DNA of 64,000 nt, from contig OY978530.1 of the NCBI GenBank assembly GCA_963854835.1, forward strand, positions 20,115,437 through 20,179,436, in the 5' to 3' direction. This document shows, piece by piece, positions 1 through 11,035 of this stretch. Each line of letters begins with the position of its first letter. Position 1 is the stretch's first letter. Made by a program: the position numbers and the translations under genes. The stretch comes from Megamerina dolium. Taxonomy: Eukaryota > Arthropoda > Insecta > Diptera > Megamerinidae. The notes below the pieces were generated by a model. That model was not told where the DNA came from. It made no database searches and saw only the letters and a program-made list of their open reading frames with translations.

Positions 1-254
1 AAAAAGGGAAAAAAATCTGTTGTCATAAAAGGACTGTGTGGTTTACAAGACTTAATTTTTGGACTTTTCCATGACAATTTTATTTGTGTTGCAATTAAAA
101 CAACATACTGTGACACACACAATATGGAAAATAAACCTTAGAAATATACATTTTTTCGAACGGAAAATTGTCATAAAAAAAGCCAAAAATTTTATTGTTG
201 TAAACCATAATCGGCCATATACAATTCGTACTTTTGGACGTCCACTGAATAAAT
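1..254. other. AT-rich noncoding, probably Harbinger intron
   Basis: No supported gene. It lies just beyond the 3' splice-donor side of the minus-strand Harbinger exon that ends at 261. On the minus strand it would therefore be the start of that transposase intron. It is A/T-rich and contains no other recognisable domain. Confidence 0.4.
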
Positions 255-260
255 ACCTAC

Positions 261-544
261 CTTAAAGTTATTACTAATTTTTCGCAAGGCACTAAAGGAT
301 TTGTTATGAAATTTTTCCAACGCTTTTCAAGCATGCACTGTATTTTCAATAAAATATAGTCAAAAGTTTCTATTGACATTCTTGAATAATTAAAAAATTT
401 TTCAGGATGTTTCCTCAGCTCATGATATAAGCTATGAAATTCTCCTTTTTCTCTATTTTTATTTATTTCATGTATTCCTTCCTTTTTGGCAAAAAATACC
501 TTATAAGTATTGGTTGACTTAAAACATTCTTCGTCCGAATCCAT
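261..544 (-). pseudogene. PIF/Harbinger transposase (HARBI1-like), first coding exon
   Basis: The minus strand encodes the acidic start (MDSDEEC, ATG at 542-544) and the helical N-terminal region of a HARBI1-type nuclease. Visible motifs are FHSLYHELRKHPEKFFNYSR and the family pattern ending CEKLVITLR. The coding sequence stops at a GTAGGT donor (255-260), within the codon that follows TL. Known Harbinger proteins continue here with (R)xLATG, and that continuation begins precisely at an AG acceptor at 3307, but on the plus strand. This piece lacks the catalytic domain. It is either half of an element broken by inversion or one of two separate partial copies. Confidence 0.75.
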
Positions 545-839
545 GTTAAACAAATGAGCTCAAACAAAAAACTACATCTCATTACAAAATAAGACACACA
601 AAACATAAACAAATGAAAAATAAATACACTAAAGAGCGTAAAAAAGTTTGCACTCACATTCTCTCTCTCAAAAAACACACAATGTAGCGCTTACTCTGAC
701 ACGTCAAAGATTGATATAGCAATAGCGGTTGTAGCTTCAAGCATAGCAACGCCTGTAGCGCTCACTCTGTCATCAGCCTTACATCAGAAACTTCACCCAA
801 GTTGCCCAATCATATGTATGTATTTCCAATATAGAGTTA
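545..839. other. Noncoding AT-rich stretch
   Basis: No gene or element recognised. It is adjacent to the Harbinger start codon, so its right part may be the Harbinger 5' region. The direct repeat of TGTAGCGC followed by TACTCTGAC/TCACTCTGTC (near 683 and 752) is minor. Confidence 0.3.
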
Positions 840-1199
840 GCAATGCTACTGACGGAATTGACACAATGTAAAAATATAAAACCGAATTTCTACTGTAATA
901 TAAGCAATAAAAATTAATATAAACAGAATTTTGTAAGGAACCCTTTATAATTTTGCTAAACCGCGCCAAAATGGCATATGATGTGGACGAAGATAAATAT
1001 AAAAATAAAAATATAAAGATAAAAATTATAATCAGAATATGAAATACCCTCCGAGATCGATATATAAATATTTAAACGAAGGCTAAAGATAATAAAATAT
1101 AATAATAATAATAATTTTTTTCACGGTTTGATTTTTCATCGGGTGAAAGTTTTTATTTGTTGGGTTCCAAGCCCAACGCACTACCTCTAACCGAAGAGG

Positions 1200-1256
1200 G
1201 TTTCGCCTAGATCAATTTTCGGTTGTTATGGTCACATAAGTAAATAAGTAAATAAT
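1200..1256 (+). mobile_element. RTE-clade LINE, 3' tail only
   Basis: The sequence from TTTCGCCTAGATC through GGTTGTTATGGTCACATAAG matches the 3' UTR that ends the RTE copies at 20165-20212, 25888-25926 and 43826-43872. It is followed by a short TAAA/TAAG tandem tail instead of poly(A), as is usual for RTE. The sequence immediately upstream is not the RTE ORF, so this is an extremely 5'-truncated insertion or the tail of a SINE-like chimera. Confidence 0.6.
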
Positions 1257-1452
1257 AATAATAATAACAATAATCCATAATAATAAGTAATGTTAATAAG
1301 AATAATCGTAAATATTAGCAATAATAAAAGTAATATTGATGATAATATAAATAATAATATTAGTAATAACAATAAGATTAAAAACTACACGGGTAACCTA
1401 AAACAAAGTATCGAACGAATTTGTGCCAAATTATTGACGTGACATGCTGCGA
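1257..1452. repeat. ATA/AAT-rich degenerate trinucleotide repeats
   Basis: Degenerate AATAATAAT arrays follow directly on the RTE tail and probably grew from it. No coding content. Confidence 0.5.
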
Positions 1453-1610
1453 TAGCAGAATAAGAACAAAGAGAGAATGAGTGGCTTAGGCTAAGTAAAA
1501 ATATAAACTTATAACTTCTAATATATAGCTTATATAATTTTAGAAATAAGAATTCAGAATAAAGTCTGCATTTCAGGAAAGAACTACTCAAGATGATTAA
1601 TTCTAATTGA

Positions 1611-2306
1611 TTATCGTGCGATTTCTTCAATCTTATTATGGAGAAAATAATACGAGCTGCTGATGTACGACATAATGGAAATATCTTCAACAAAAATGTT
1701 ATGCTGTTAGCGTATGCCGATGATATTGACATAATCGGCAGGAACACGCGAGCAGTCAGTGCAGCGTTCTCAGAGTTGGAAAGAAAATCGCGTCGGATGG
1801 GTCTTACGGTGAATGAGGGCAAGACGAGTATCTAGTGTCAACAAACAAAGAGTACCGGCGTCTTGGACAGCACGTCACTGTTGACAACTACGCTTTTGAA
1901 ATAGTAAGCGACTTTGTCTATCTTGGAACCCGCATTAGCAGCAGTAATGACGTAAGCCTGGAGATATTGCGAAGGATCACTCTTGCTAACAGGTGCTACT
2001 TTGGGCTAAGTAAGCAATTGAAAAGTCGAGCCTTCTCTCGTAGAATGAAAACTACACTCTACAAGTCTCTCATCATGCCTGTCCTTACATATGGCGCTGA
2101 AGCCTGGACAATTTCCACCTCGGATGAGCGAATGCTTGGAGTTTTTGAGAGAAAAGTCCTACGCAAGATCTTTGGTAAAGCGAATCAAAATCCAGCGGCT
2201 GCGCTTACTAGCTCATGTCGAGCGCATGGAAGAACACGCTGCAGCTAAGAAGGTGTTATATTCTGAACCCACTGGAGGACGACGGAGAAGAGGTTTTGTT
2301 CGTTAA
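1611..2306 (+). pseudogene. RTE-clade LINE reverse transcriptase fragment (copy 2)
   Basis: Truncated at both ends. It starts within the palm region (FFNLIMEKIIRAAD) and carries the catalytic AYADDIDIIG box, then the thumb and C-terminal region (LANRCYFGLSKQLKSRAF, VLTYGAEAWTIS) and part of the terminal HVERMEEHA block. A one-base deletion near 1825 (GACGAGTATC instead of GACGAAGTATC) shifts the frame. The same deletion is present in the copy at 17848-20212. A further deletion near 2178 removes the segment after the KIFG motif. Not functional. Confidence 0.85.
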
Positions 2307-2526
2307 TTGTCGCTATTTGAAAGGTTTTTTTATAATGCCATTCTCATAGAAACCCTAGTCCCTATTTACAAAAAACTAGGACAGTAGATTTTCACAAGCT
2401 TCGCTTGATACGAATTTTTTACCAGCAAAATCATTCGCCATAGACAGGAACAGGTAGTAATCATTTGGTGATTACTGACTCAAGCAATTACAAAACTGCC
2501 TCCAAAGTTTATTTAGAACGAAACCC

Positions 2527-2560
2527 TAATTTTCTAACGCCATTTAGCGTTAGAAAATTA
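2527..2560. repeat. Perfect 14-bp inverted repeat (hairpin)
   Basis: The arms TAATTTTCTAACGC and GCGTTAGAAAATTA pair perfectly across a six-base loop. The surrounding 2307-2638 bases hold no gene. It could be the core of a small MITE-like repeat. No terminator or regulatory function can be assigned. Confidence 0.6.
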
Positions 2561-2638
2561 CTAAAGCCATCTATTGGAAAAAAATAATAGATTTCTTTTT
2601 ACTACACCCTATAATATATATGCACATACACACACATA

Positions 2639-2723
<85 letters not shown>
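2639..2723. repeat. (TA)n microsatellite
   Basis: Uninterrupted TA dinucleotides. The left flank (2611-2646) is identical over about 36 bp to the left flank of the microsatellite at 5358-5752, so the two tracts share an origin. Confidence 0.95.
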
Positions 2724-2930
<207 letters not shown>

Positions 2931-3238
2931 TGGCCAAACTGTTGGCTCTTCATCTTGAGAATCGAGATATCCTTCGGTATTAAATGTATCATCAAGGTTT
3001 TCATAATTCGGCATTTCTTCTGATAATGACTGTGATGATGCTGTCAAATTTCCACTAGACTTTCTAGGCTTCATTTGATCTTTAAGGAAAAGTAACGATT
3101 TGAAGTGCGGCCATGTAGTGTATGTTACGAGTTGGTCATCTGTCATGCCTGGATCTCCTGACCGTGGGACTAAAATTTTTTTGCATTCTGATCGGAACTG
3201 ATCTCTGAAAGATTTCAATTTCTTCTTTAACTGCTCTT
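2931..3238 (-). pseudogene. MADF/Myb-like Harbinger accessory protein, C-terminal exon
   Basis: The minus strand shows the second half of a MADF-type DNA-binding domain: a basic helix with LKKKLKSFRDQFRSECKK, then WPHFKSLLFLKDQM, followed by a Ser-rich acidic tail. The exon begins after a pyrimidine-rich AG acceptor at 3239-3240. PIF/Harbinger elements commonly encode such a protein beside the transposase. The upstream half of the domain was not recognised here, and the tail runs into the microsatellite, so the gene is broken. Confidence 0.6.
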
Positions 3239-3306
3239 CTAAAATTAAAACAGATAATTTGTATAAACGTTAGCAATGTACTTATACAACAATCATACAA
3301 TTTCAG

Positions 3307-3431
3307 ACATCTCGCCACTGGTGCATCCTTCTCATCGTTGGGATATTCATTTCGAATCGGAAGAAGTACTATTTCAGTCATTGTAAAGGAAACTGTAACA
3401 GCTCTTTGGGAAGAATTGCAGCCAATACATA
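3307..3431 (+). pseudogene. PIF/Harbinger transposase, catalytic exon, part 1
   Basis: After an AATTTCAG acceptor (3299-3306) the plus strand reads HLATGASFSSLGYSFRIGRS and then STISVIVKETVTALWEEL, the helix preceding the DDE nuclease. The phase fits the donor of the exon at 261-544. The exon is cut at a TA by the Tc1 element at 3432-5082 and resumes in frame at 5085. Confidence 0.75.
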
Positions 3432-5082
3432 CAGTGGCTCCCAGCTTATTTCGTACAGTGACAGTTTAAAAATTGCTGCAGTCGTAATTCCTAATATAGC
3501 AAAAATTTGAACAAAATATAAATGCCATTTTTGAAAGGAAGGTTTGTTTTTTATTTTCCAAAATTTACTTTTTCAAAATTTTAGTGTTTGACACTATAAA
3601 AAAATAAAATAAGAAAAAAATAGGAAAATTCATGTCACAGCTTATTTCGTACAGTCTCTTTAAGTTCAAACTAAAAACAAAGTAAGTTGATTTTAATATT
3701 TAGTATGACATCCCTTAGCGTTAATGACAGCCTGGAGTCTACTTGGCATTGAATCCACCAATTTTTGAGTGATGTCTGGTGTGATTTTTTTACATTCCTC
3801 CATCAGTACCTTCTTTAGGTCTTGCTTATTAGAAATCTTGTGTGTTCTTATTTTATTGTCCAAAATAGACTAAAGATTTTCAATCACATTCATGTCAGGT
3901 GACTGTGGTGGTGGAGACATCAAGTGTGAGCAGTTCAAATAAGCCAAGATTGCACAATCCCAGATTTATGTTTTGGGTCATTATCTTGGTAATACCGAAA
4001 TTCTTCCCGCAAACCCAGTTTGTCTGCACTTTGAAGTAAATTGTTTTTCAGAATCTCGAGGTACTTCATTTTGTCCATTGTTCCCTCAATAAAAACCAAT
4101 TCACCTACTCCGGCTGCTGACATACAGGCCCAAACCATCACGCTACCGCCACCATGCTTCACTGTGGGCTTAAGGTTCTCCTTGTTTAGCTCGGTATTAG
4201 CTTTACGCCAAACATATGACATTCCGTCCGAGCCAAAAATATTAAACTTAGACTCATCCGCGAAAATAACGGTATTCCAGAACGCAGGAGTATTAACAAT
4301 ATGCTCTTTGGCGAAGTCAAGTCGGCGTTGTATATTCATTTTCGAAATGAATGGTTTCTTTCGGGCTACTCGACCGTTCAAGTCATGATTGCGCAGCACA
4401 CGTCGGACAGTTTCAGCACTGGATGATTTTCCTATTTCACGCTGAACCTCTGCAGCCAACTTCGGAGCGGATAACTTTGGATTTTTCTTAATTTTTCGTA
4501 CAATATAACGCTCGTCTGATGCGTTGAAAATCTTATTAGGTGCTTCTCTGCCCTTGTTCTCCAACCGATTTTCGCGAACGAAGCGTTGAATGATGTATTG
4601 GACAGTTGAGGCACTTAAATTTGTCATTTCAGCAATTTTTCGCACACTCTGACCTTTCCTAAAATGGTTAATTACCAGTTTACGCTGTTCCATCGTTGTA
4701 CGATGACCCATAAAGCTAAATGTTTAATTTACAGCACTTTAACTATTTAAAATAATAATAATAAAAATTGTTATAATAGTTAAAAAGGTCCAAAAACTCA
4801 TACAATTCAAAAAAACTTTGTAACTGCGCGGCAGAATGAAACTTACTTACATTGAAGTTTGTGTACGAAATAAGATGTGAGCTGAAAATCAGCTGATCAA
4901 TAGTTTTTCTCTCTTGCATAACAAAAAGAAAAATTTTTGGGGTTCCCCGTTTTCTTATTAGATTTACTAAACACATACACAGACATCTACATTCAAAACT
5001 TATCGATAAGTTTTTTAGTTTCGATGTTACAGCCATGTACATAAAAATATATACACTGTACGAAATAAGCTGTGAGCCACTG
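3432..5082 (-). mobile_element. Tc1-family DNA transposon, copy A (defective)
   Basis: 1651 bp, bounded by CAGTGGCTCCCAGCTTATTT and its imperfect inverse, with TA target duplications at 3430-3431 and 5083-5084. The motif AGCTTATTTCGTACAG recurs about 200 bp inside the left end, and an inverted relative lies near 4858-4882, giving two repeats per end (IR/DR-type termini). It interrupts the Harbinger transposase exon. It is almost base-for-base identical to the copy at 54632-56282. Confidence 0.95.
3693..4711 (-). pseudogene. Tc1 transposase, copy A, frameshifted
   Basis: Starts MGHRTTMEQRK with paired helix-turn-helix segments (KIAEMTNLSASTVQYI, then the ETVRRVLRNH region). The first catalytic Asp is in FADESKFN and the second in YQDNDPKHKS. 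One base is missing relative to the intact copy at 14707-15726, just after SWLI. The frame meets TGA at 3935-3937, before the final Glu. In the original frame, the Trp of the ENLWS motif is a TAG (3870-3872). The protein would lack the third acidic residue and be inactive. Confidence 0.92.
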
Positions 5083-5084
5083 TA

Positions 5085-5325
5085 TGCCTCAACCAACAAA
5101 AAATTCCACTGAATACACAGCGGAACAATTTTGGAGGTTATGGAACTTTCCAAACTGTGCAGGCGCTATCGACGGAAAGCACATTCGAATTCGCTGCCCA
5201 GCTCATTCGGGATCTATGTTCTACAATTATAAAAAATACTTTTCGTTGGTTCTCCAAGGTGTGGCAGATGACAATTGTAAATTTATAACAATTGAAGTTG
5301 GCGGCTATGGAAAACAAAGTGATAA
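5085..5325 (+). pseudogene. PIF/Harbinger transposase, catalytic exon, part 2
   Basis: Continues the exon interrupted by Tc1 copy A. It carries [15 protein letters not shown] with the first catalytic Asp, [13 protein letters not shown], and the block [16 protein letters not shown]. In that block the usual second catalytic Asp position is Glu. The coding sequence ends abruptly in the TA microsatellite, losing the terminal Glu region. Confidence 0.85.
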
Positions 5326-5367
5326 TATATATGCACATACACACACATATGTACATACATATACACA

Positions 5368-5406
<39 letters not shown>

Positions 5407-5444
5407 TATATACATATATATACATATGTACATATATATACATA

Positions 5445-5497
<53 letters not shown>

Positions 5498-5503
5498 GTA
5501 CAT

Positions 5504-5558
<55 letters not shown>

Positions 5559-5602
5559 ATATAGATATACATATACATAAGTACATGTATACATACATAT
5601 AT

Positions 5603-5653
<51 letters not shown>

Positions 5654-5678
5654 AGTACATATATACATACATATATAC

Positions 5679-5733
<55 letters not shown>

Positions 5734-5752
5734 CACACATATGTATGTATAT
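5326..5752. repeat. Long compound TA/TACA microsatellite
   Basis: About 430 bp of TA with TACA, TGTG and CACACA interruptions. It replaces the 3' half of the Harbinger transposase. The first 30-odd bases, including GCACATACACACACATATGT, duplicate the flank at 2611-2646. Confidence 0.95.
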
Positions 5753-5849
5753 ATCTAAGATTACTGAACAGCCAAATCTTGTACGACCAAATGCTTGTGT
5801 GTTTCTACAACAATTTTGATATTAAGAGAATATAAGCTTCTACGATTGT

Positions 5850-6264
5850 GTATCAGTTTAATTCTGAGTTCTTTATTGTAAATCGCTTTTTTTATACACT
5901 ATTATTCCATCCACAATTCCCGTTGTTCTCATCATATTCTATATACTGATCTAGATCAATCAACACCTAGATTGCTGCAATTTCGAATGCTTAGATTTGG
6001 GTTATTTGGTCATACATACATAACACTTAAAATGGCGACACATAAATTCATTGTGTAAACAAAACATAATGATATTCCATATTAACGCAAGTATCACAGT
6101 ATTACTTGTGATGAACGAAAATATAAAAATATCATGTTGCCTATGCGCTTGTTACGAAACGAAATGTAAACAAATATATAGATATGTTAATATGTATGTA
6201 TGTATGTATAATGGCATACGTTGACCGTATATATAGTTGATACATCATGCATGTACGTAATGTA
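5850..6264 (-). mobile_element. Diverged LTR remnant of the 412-like Gypsy family
   Basis: Matches in order, with divergence, the LTRs at 7790-8479 and 11036-11725. Shared stretches include AGTTTAATTCTGA, GATCAATCAACACCTAGATT and GCTTAGATTTGGGT. It breaks at a TA where the mariner-like remnant begins, at a site equivalent to GTACGTAATGTA in the intact LTR. Confidence 0.8.
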
Positions 6265-7073
6265 CAGGATGATTTTTTAAGAGCCATCGGATTTGATTTA
6301 AAAAAAAAAAATACATAAGGTTTAGAACAATGTATGAAATCTTTATTTAGGTCCATGGAACGATCTATATAATTCAATATGAAAGATGATTTTATGAAAA
6401 TGTCGACCGCGGCTACACCTCAAATGGTTCATACGCTGGGTCCAATTTTGGCATACTCTCTCCAACATATCGATATCACGAATATCTCACGAATACATTC
6501 TTCAATATTGGCTTCCAGTGTGTTAACCAGTGCGGGTTTGTCTCTATAGACATGAGCCTTAACATAGCCACATAAAAAATAGTCTAAAGGCGTTAAATCG
6601 CACGATCTAAGCGGCCAACTGACCGGCCCCAAACGTGCTATAAACTGACTTCCGAGGTCGCCTCTCAATTGGGCCATTGTTTCACGTGCTGTGTGGCATC
6701 CGGAACCGTCATGTTGAAACCACATGTCAGCCAAGTCCACCTCTTCCATTTTGGGCAAAAGAAACATTGAAATCATCGCACAGTAGCGCTCACCATTCAC
6801 AGTAACGTTCTTGACGTCGTCGTCTTTGAAAAAGTACGGTCCAATTATGCCACCGGCCCATAATCCACACCAAACAATGCATTTATCGGGATGCATTGGC
6901 AGTTCTTGCAATGCTTATGGCTGATCTTCATACCAAATACGGCAATTTTGATTGTTCACGTATCCATTCAGCCAGAAATGAGCTCGGTCGCTGAACACAA
7001 TTTTCCGATAAAAAAGTGGATCTTCATCCAACTTTGCCAGCGCCCATTCTCCAAAAGTTAGGCATTGTGGTAG
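6265..7073 (-). pseudogene. IS630-Tc1-mariner-type transposase remnant
   Basis: The minus strand shows the C-terminal catalytic half. It contains FSDRAHFWLNGYVN (first Asp), WCGLWAGGIIGPYFF, FQHDGSGCHTARE (second Asp) and CDLTPLDYFLCGYVK (third acidic position). A TAA interrupts the frame near 6913. The N-terminal half is missing because an RTE joins at about 7074. The left end CAGGATGATTTTTTAAGAGC abuts a TA and looks like a terminus. Related proteins are often annotated as Tc3-like. Confidence 0.8.
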
Positions 7074-7789
7074 GTAATAAGATTGAAGAAATCGCACGAT
7101 AACGAATCACCCTGTCTGAAACCCCGTTCGGTATTAAACGGTGCGGAGAGGTCCTTCCCAATTTTCACTGCATAACAGGAATTATGTCATTCTACAAAGT
7201 CTAATTAGCGAGAAGCTCATCGCCTCCGGTTTTAAACAACCCTGCAGGCAGGCCATCAGCACCTGCAGCTTTGTTGTTCTTCAGACTTCTGTTTCAACCT
7301 CGTCATAGTCGGATGGTGGAACACCAACACCTTCATCTGTAATTGGAGTTATCGGGCAATCTCCTCCACTGGCAGAATTGTTCGTAGCATCGCCATTCAG
7401 ATCATGGAGAAGTTTTCCCTCCATAGGCTCAGTACACTCTGGACATCTGTAACCAAATTCCCATATCCATCACGACCAGAAGAGGCTCCGGGATTTAAAC
7501 CGCCACTAAGGCGCTTGATCTTTTCGAAGAATTTTCGAGTCTCCTTCTTGTCGGTACACATCTTTATCTGCTCACACTCGCGTCTTTTCAACTCACCCTT
7601 CTCGCGCCTGAAAATACGTCTCTCTGCACCCCTTTTTTCTCTGTACCGCTCCTTAACAGCTCGCGTTGCTCCTGCACTCGGTTTTTCTTCAGGCTGCGTC
7701 TTTCTCTGCGGTAGCGTAGCGACACTTCTGATAATACTACTCATTCCTCAGAGGTCGGTAGTAACCGATTACCTCCTCGGCAGCAGTAG
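7074..7789 (-). pseudogene. RTE-clade LINE copy 3, RT part (left of Gypsy insertion)
   Basis: Reverse complement of RTE. The minus strand reads the linker after the endonuclease domain (Arg/Glu-rich, KERYREKRGAERRIFRREKG), then KKETRKFFEKIKRLSGGLNP and the start of RT. An internal deletion near 7196 joins the early RT region to the GFRQ segment, and a truncation ends the copy near 7074. The other half continues at 11726 after the inserted LTR element. Confidence 0.9.
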
Positions 7790-8479
7790 TGTAATGAAAC
7801 AAATTGATATTGCTATATTGATCGTGTTAGAGAGTTATTTGTCCTGGGCAAGGATTGCCTCATGAAGGACTAACTAAGCTAACCAGTGAATATATTGTCT
7901 CAGTCCAATCGTCAGTCAAAGCGGTTGCACCGCTCCATCAATTGACAGCTCGTGTGTTGCCACTACAAGCTTGACATAAAGTGAGAATAAAACCACAGTG
8001 TTTAAGTGATAGTTTAATTCTGATTTTTATTTTCGAATATGGGCTCTATTTATACCACATAATTCTTTCCAGAAATTCCAATATTCCCATCCATTTCCAT
8101 ATGCTGACCTAGGTCAATCAACACCTAGATTGCAGCATAAACCAATGCTTAGATTTGGGTCAATTGGTCATACATACATAACACTTAGAGTGGCGACACA
8201 ATAATTCATAATTGTGTAAACACAATATAATGATATTCTATATCAATGCAAGTGATCGAAAATATCAGTATATCATGTTGCCTGTACATTTCAAGAAAAG
8301 CGAAATGTAAACAAAAGAATAACAAAAATAGATATGTATGTATGAACATGTATGTACATAATGATATACATACGTGTAGTTGATGCAAGCATATTTGTAT
8401 GTACGTAATGTATTGTTGTACAGTACAGTATATTGCTATGCACAATGGTATGCATATGCGATGATATGGTACCACTACA
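7790..8479 (-). repeat. 3' LTR of the 412-like Gypsy
   Basis: In element orientation it begins TGTAGTGG and ends TTACA. It is preceded by the purine run AAGGGTAAGGG (8480-8490 region), a fitting polypurine tract. It contains a TATAAATAG box (minus strand, near 8050) likely to belong to the promoter in U3. Confidence 0.93.
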
Positions 8480-8730
8480 CCCTTACCCTTAAGCGGAAAA
8501 TTATTACTTGAAATGGAATAATTTTGCAAGATGTAGGAATATTGAAAGTACTTCACAAATTTTTGTAGCGAACTATTATACATATTTTGTATTGTAATGA
8601 ACATAATTTGTTAGTAAATATAAAGTACAATTTGACAATATATAATTTGTTAATGTTGATTATTTGACTTATAGTGAGATATAATATATTATAGTATGTA
8701 TAAATGTAAATATAGTACAATTTATGCAAT

Positions 8731-10345
8731 CTATGTTGCGAATTTCTTAAGATTATTGTTGTGTATTTCTTTAATTTTTCCGTTTATATTTACAAAAGAA
8801 TTTACACCGTTTTGTCTTACAATTTTGTATGGTCCATGATAAGGGCTCTCTAATTTTTTCTTATTTTCTAATCTTACGAATACTTGGTCTCCTATTTTAA
8901 AGTTAGATCTATTGTAATTTTTGTCATATTCTATTTTTCTTCTGTTTTTTGCATTTTCTATCATTATTTTTGCCTTGTTTATAGACGTTTTCAATCTTAA
9001 CTTAATTTCATTTGCATAATTGTCTAAGTCATAAATCTTTTTATTGTCATTGCATATGTCTATGGGTAATTTTGGTAATTTTCCAAAAACAAGTTCATAT
9101 GGTGAATACAAAGTGTCTACATGTGGTGTTGTATTGTAAGCAAACATGTAATATGGTACCCATTTATCCCATTCATAGTCATCAGTAAAAGAAAGTAGAT
9201 ACTCATTAAGTACTCTGTGGTTTCTTTCAAGTGATCCTATCGTTTGGTGATGATATGGGGTTGAGAATATTTGTCGTGTATCAAGCAGTTGACATATATT
9301 ATTCATGAGCTCGTTAGTAAATTCTGTGCCTTTGTCTGATTTTAGTATTTTGAAACAACCATACTTGAGTATGAATTGTTCAAAAAGGGTAGTGGCTACA
9401 GTCTTAGCGTCTTTGCTTTCAATTGGATGAGCTACGATGAATTTAGTAAGATCGCATTGCATGGTTAATATATATCTATAACCATTTGAGATTCTTAAGG
9501 GTCCTACTGTGTCAATTGTGATTGTTTCGAAACTTGTTGTCGGTGTATCTGTTACAACTAATTTCTCTCTTGTGTGTCGCGTTACTTTATTCTTAGTACA
9601 TGTTTACAGTTGTTTACAGTTGTTTACAAATTCTTTCACCATCTGTCTCATGTTTTTCCATATGAATCTTTGTTTTAATTTTAGAATGGTTTTTCTTATA
9701 CCCAGATGTCCTGATGTGGCAGAGTTGTAGAATTCATCAATTATTTTATATTTTTGCAGCATACTTTTTATTTCTATCGGAGCTTTATATATTAATATGT
9801 TTATTGGCGAGTCTTTATTCATTTGCAACCGGTTGTACATAGTTTTAAATTCATTTATATCGATCGATTTAAAAATATAATTGTTATCACTAAGGGCTAG
9901 CTCCTTAACATGTGATTTACTCAGTAAACAATGTAGTTTCTCCAACATCGAACCTAGATCCGAAGGGTCATCGCTACACGTTACATGCACTTCATTGGCA
10001 TTATCATCAATTTTTATACTAGTATCTTTATTTTCATTCTTCATAATTTCAGTACTGAATTTCAATTTCATAACATTTTTAACGTCATTAATAGATGTAC
10101 ATTCCCATATATGGAGTTCATTACTCTCCTTTTTAGATATGTCATCTGTTTTATTACGTTTTTGTTGTTCTTTTTTGTGGGTACCCTTCATATTGCTCGC
10201 ATTATTGATATTTGTATTTGCCTTGCTCCTTGTTACTATTAATATTTCCTCAGTATTATTTTCTTCGCTCTCTTTTGGCGGTATTAATTGCTTGAGGGTG
10301 CTGCTGTCTAATTTTATGCGTGACAATGCGTCCGCATTAGTGTTA
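8731..10345 (-). pseudogene. Gypsy pol remnant: RNase H tail and integrase
   Basis: One minus-strand frame of about 538 codons. It starts at the end of RNase H (GKCNTNADALSRIK). An Asn/Lys-rich linker follows, then the integrase zinc finger (HLGIRKTILKLKQRF with Cys near 9620), the core with TIDTVGP, SDKGTEF and SLERNH as the D, D and E residues, and a basic C-terminal domain (SPYHGPYKIVRQNG). A TAA at the zinc finger arises from a 9-bp tandem duplication of ACTGTAAAC near 9600-9630. It otherwise stays open, as expected of a young element. Confidence 0.9.
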
Positions 10346-11035
10346 CATTTGCCTTTTTTTTGTTGTATTTTATTTTGTGAACTACTATAATATGTGCAGA
10401 CATATTTTAAGAATGTCTTTCCTAAATCTTTATAACTTAAAATATTATTTTTTTTTTATAAATAGTTATAAATTGTAATGTTATAAATTGATAACTAATT
10501 AATTTATAGTTCAATTAATTTAGTTCAACAATGAATTTAATTATATAAGAAAATATTTAGTCATAAAATATTAATAATATCTATTATTAACTACTATTGG
10601 CTCCGTCAAAATATTCTTCTACGTGGAATTTGATTGTTTCTTCTCATTAGACATGTCGGTGGTTGGATAATTTGTCGCCTTGGATGTCTTTGTGGGCAAT
10701 CAACATCAGTTAATAAATTCATTTGTAGTCGTCGGATTGTTGATGAAGTTGCAAACACTCTTGAATGTGTTGAACCGTTGATGAAATCTGACAGCAATGC
10801 CGCAAAATGTTTATATAGTTGCAAACATTCTTGAATTTGTTTGAACTGTCCATGAAACCTTATGTTCATTTCGAAAGAAAATTAAAAAAAAAAGAAAAAC
10901 AATTTTCTACGTCGTTACGATCCCTATTTTTCTTCAAACGAGAAGGATCAGAAAGTTCGAGGATCCTGGATCAGAATGGCCTGGTCCGAGTTGCAGTTGT
11001 ATCAAAATGGCTTGGTTCGGTCTGCAGGATCGCCA
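10346..11035 (-). other. Gypsy leader and deletion junction
   Basis: Minus-strand leader after the 5' LTR. The primer-binding site TGGCGATCCTGCAGACC adjoins the LTR at 11035. The leader holds two copies, about 80 bp apart, of a stretch ending AAGARTGTTTGCAACT (near 10750 and 10830). No gag domain is recognisable. The join to pol is near 10346, in the A-run before GGCAAATG. Confidence 0.7.

Larger units (their letters stand above)
840..1600 (+). repeat. Interspersed repeat R1, interrupted copy
   Basis: Two blocks, about 840-890 and 1453-1600, match in inverted orientation a nearly continuous stretch at 12945-13153. The blocks include GCTACTGACGGAATTG and the run beginning GCAGAATAAGAACAAAG. 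In the other copy the blocks are separated by only about 20 bp. Here about 560 bp intervene, holding A/T-rich triplet repeats and an RTE 3' tail. The block resembles an LTR or leader of an unidentified retroelement, but no terminal structure is visible. Confidence 0.55.

Noticed and set aside
4041..4388. 115-codon plus-strand ORF (also at 15030-15377 and 55241-55588)
   Set aside because: Reverse-strand shadow of the Tc1 transposase, repeated wherever that element occurs.
9881..10390. 169-codon plus-strand ORF rich in Leu/Ser/Phe
   Set aside because: Antisense shadow of the Gypsy pol frame on the minus strand.
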